Below are positions 62,852 to 64,000 of a stretch of DNA of 64,000 nt, one piece after another. The position numbers and the translations under genes were made by a program. Each line of letters begins with the position of its first letter. Position 1 is the first letter of the stretch. Source of the stretch: Gnetum montanum (taxonomy: Eukaryota; Streptophyta; Gnetopsida; Gnetales; Gnetaceae); assembly GCA_015680685.1 (NCBI GenBank), contig MNCI01005895.1:495470-559469 (forward strand). Reading direction: 5' to 3'. The notes below the pieces were generated by a model. The model did no database searches. It was not told where the DNA came from and saw nothing but the letters and a program-made list of their open reading frames with translations.

Positions 62852-64000
62852 TGTGACATCCAAAAATGTTGGTGGCTGGAACACCAAGAGGTCCACAGGT
62901 GTACAACCTAACCCCGAATCCATGTGAGGGATGTGCTGGAGAAAATGTAAATGGGATGCCCTGAATATTCTTGTTGATTAGAAAAGGACTTACGTGGTGT
63001 TAAGATGACAATGTGTAAGAAAGTTTTATACTACGTTACACACAGGCATTGGGTTTGGGAAAGCTAGAGCATAGCAGTGTGTCCTAGCCTGAGAACTATG
63101 ACATGAATGTGCAAATATGTATGAAAAGTGAGAAAATACAAGCATTACACTAAATGACAAAGAAAAATGCTTGAGAAATGCAATAGAATTTGAGAACAGT
63201 AGTGCACCACCCCAAAAGAGGAAGTGTAGCTAATTTACAAAGGTATACATAGTGTACAATAGGCACAGTGGGAGCACAGTTACAGCCTTGGTGGCGTTAG
63301 GCTATGAAGTCTGGTGCTCACTATGTTGGACTATGCCTACTAGGTTGTTAGCCACAATGTACCATGTGATGTTCTATGGGGCTGCAATGGGGCTATAGTG
63401 TACCATGTAGTGTATCTATGCCTCTCTACTAGTGTGGTGTGCTCTTGGTCTCATTTGCTCATGGAGCTTAGTGCCAAGGTGCCAAATGCCAAATGGAAGT
63501 GCCAACTACTTTACTAGTAAAAAATGGAAGCCAACCCCTCTCTTCCCCCCTACCTCCTTTTTCCCCCATTTTGAAACATTAAGTTGTAGGGGTACTTATA
63601 GGGCTAGGGCTAGCCAAAAATGCAGATTAGGTGCCATGTGGTAGTGCAGTGGATGGGACCATGGGATGCTAGTTGCTAGAATTATTCCATATTATGCGTA
63701 GGACATAGGACACTATTTTCTACATTTGTTGCATGTTACACGTAGGACACAGGACATTGGTTGCTACGCTTGTCTCGTGTTATGCATAGGACATAGGACG
63801 TTGGCTGCTATGCTCATCTCATGTTACGCACAAGACATAGTATGTTTTCTACTATGCTTATCTTATGTTACATGTGGAACACGGGATGTTGTCTGCACAG
63901 TTGAATAGGTGTGCTACACTTCATAGCTTAACAACTATGCTATGCTACATTGTATAACTTGATAAGGTGCTACACTCCACTAAGTTACGCAGCATGACAT
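62852..64000 (-). repeat. LTR (minus orientation) inserted into element 5 RNase H; runs off the window
   Basis: Opens TGTGACATCC exactly where the RNase H reading frame ends. A minus-strand TATAAG (CCCTATAAGTACCCC) lies at 63595-63600, and a 44-bp tandem array lies upstream of it, matching the LTR layout seen in other families here. Left flank ATAGG (62847-62851) would be the target duplication. The other end and interior are outside the window. Confidence 0.55.
63677..63896. repeat. Five 44-bp tandem repeats
   Basis: Units at 63677, 63721, 63765, 63809 and 63853, each exactly 44 bp, with the skeleton TA(C/T)..TT(G/A)T....TGTTA..C.(T/A)(A/G)GGACA. No indels between units although about a quarter of positions vary. 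Confidence 0.88.

Noticed and set aside
63726-63908. 60-codon + strand frame
   Set aside because: It is a translation of the 44-bp tandem repeats; 44 is not a multiple of three, so repeated peptide units are not maintained.

Overview
The window looks like nuclear DNA of a seed plant with a large, repeat-choked genome. The evidence is one spliced receptor-like kinase gene tail with GT/AG introns, no prokaryotic features, and about 50 kb of decayed Ty3/gypsy LTR retrotransposons nested in one another. The base composition is AT-rich and CpG-poor. Most in-frame stops in the old elements look like CAA/CAG/CGA/TGG codons changed by C-to-T or G-to-A, as expected from long methylation and deamination. 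A gymnosperm (conifer-like) genome would fit, but the species cannot be proven from the sequence. No tRNA, rRNA, CRISPR or operon-like structure was seen.

Layout. 1-4.7 kb: the last three exons of a receptor-like kinase (+ strand, 5' part outside the window), then intergenic DNA. 4.7-11.5 kb: element 1, a + strand gypsy element with a tRNA-Asn-type primer-binding site, a readable gag, and a pol with an internal deletion that joins the start of reverse transcriptase to the end of integrase. 11.9-34.5 kb: element 2 (+ strand, tRNA-Asp primer site, Athila-like), split in its gag by element 3 (14.4-25.2 kb, - strand, also tRNA-Asp). Both carry gag, protease, RT, RNase H, integrase and a further ORF after integrase that is recognisably shared between them. 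34.5-35.0 kb: assembly gap. 35-41.5 kb: decayed gypsy debris and unrecognised coding remnants.

41.5-42.3 kb: a young solo LTR with a perfect 5-bp target duplication. 42.6-47.5 kb: gypsy protease debris followed by an unrecognised, degenerate minus-strand coding region. 47.7-49.0 kb: a ~34-bp degenerate minisatellite split by another solo LTR. 49-56.2 kb: a minus-strand gypsy element with gag, protease and a tRNA-Asn-type primer site next to an LTR. 57.6-58.4 kb: a CpG-retaining, gene-like island of unknown identity. 61.3-62.85 kb: minus-strand gypsy RNase H-integrase with its catalytic triad still readable, cut by a further LTR (62.85 kb to the window end) that carries five exact-length 44-bp tandem repeats.

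The recurring theme is LTR architecture. In most LTRs here a TATA box (usually TATAAAT) is preceded by a family-specific array of palindromic or tandem motifs. In element 3 a similar motif-plus-TATA arrangement also occurs internally, just upstream of the 3' accessory ORF, which suggests a second promoter. All domain calls were made by reading translations by eye; none was checked by database search.
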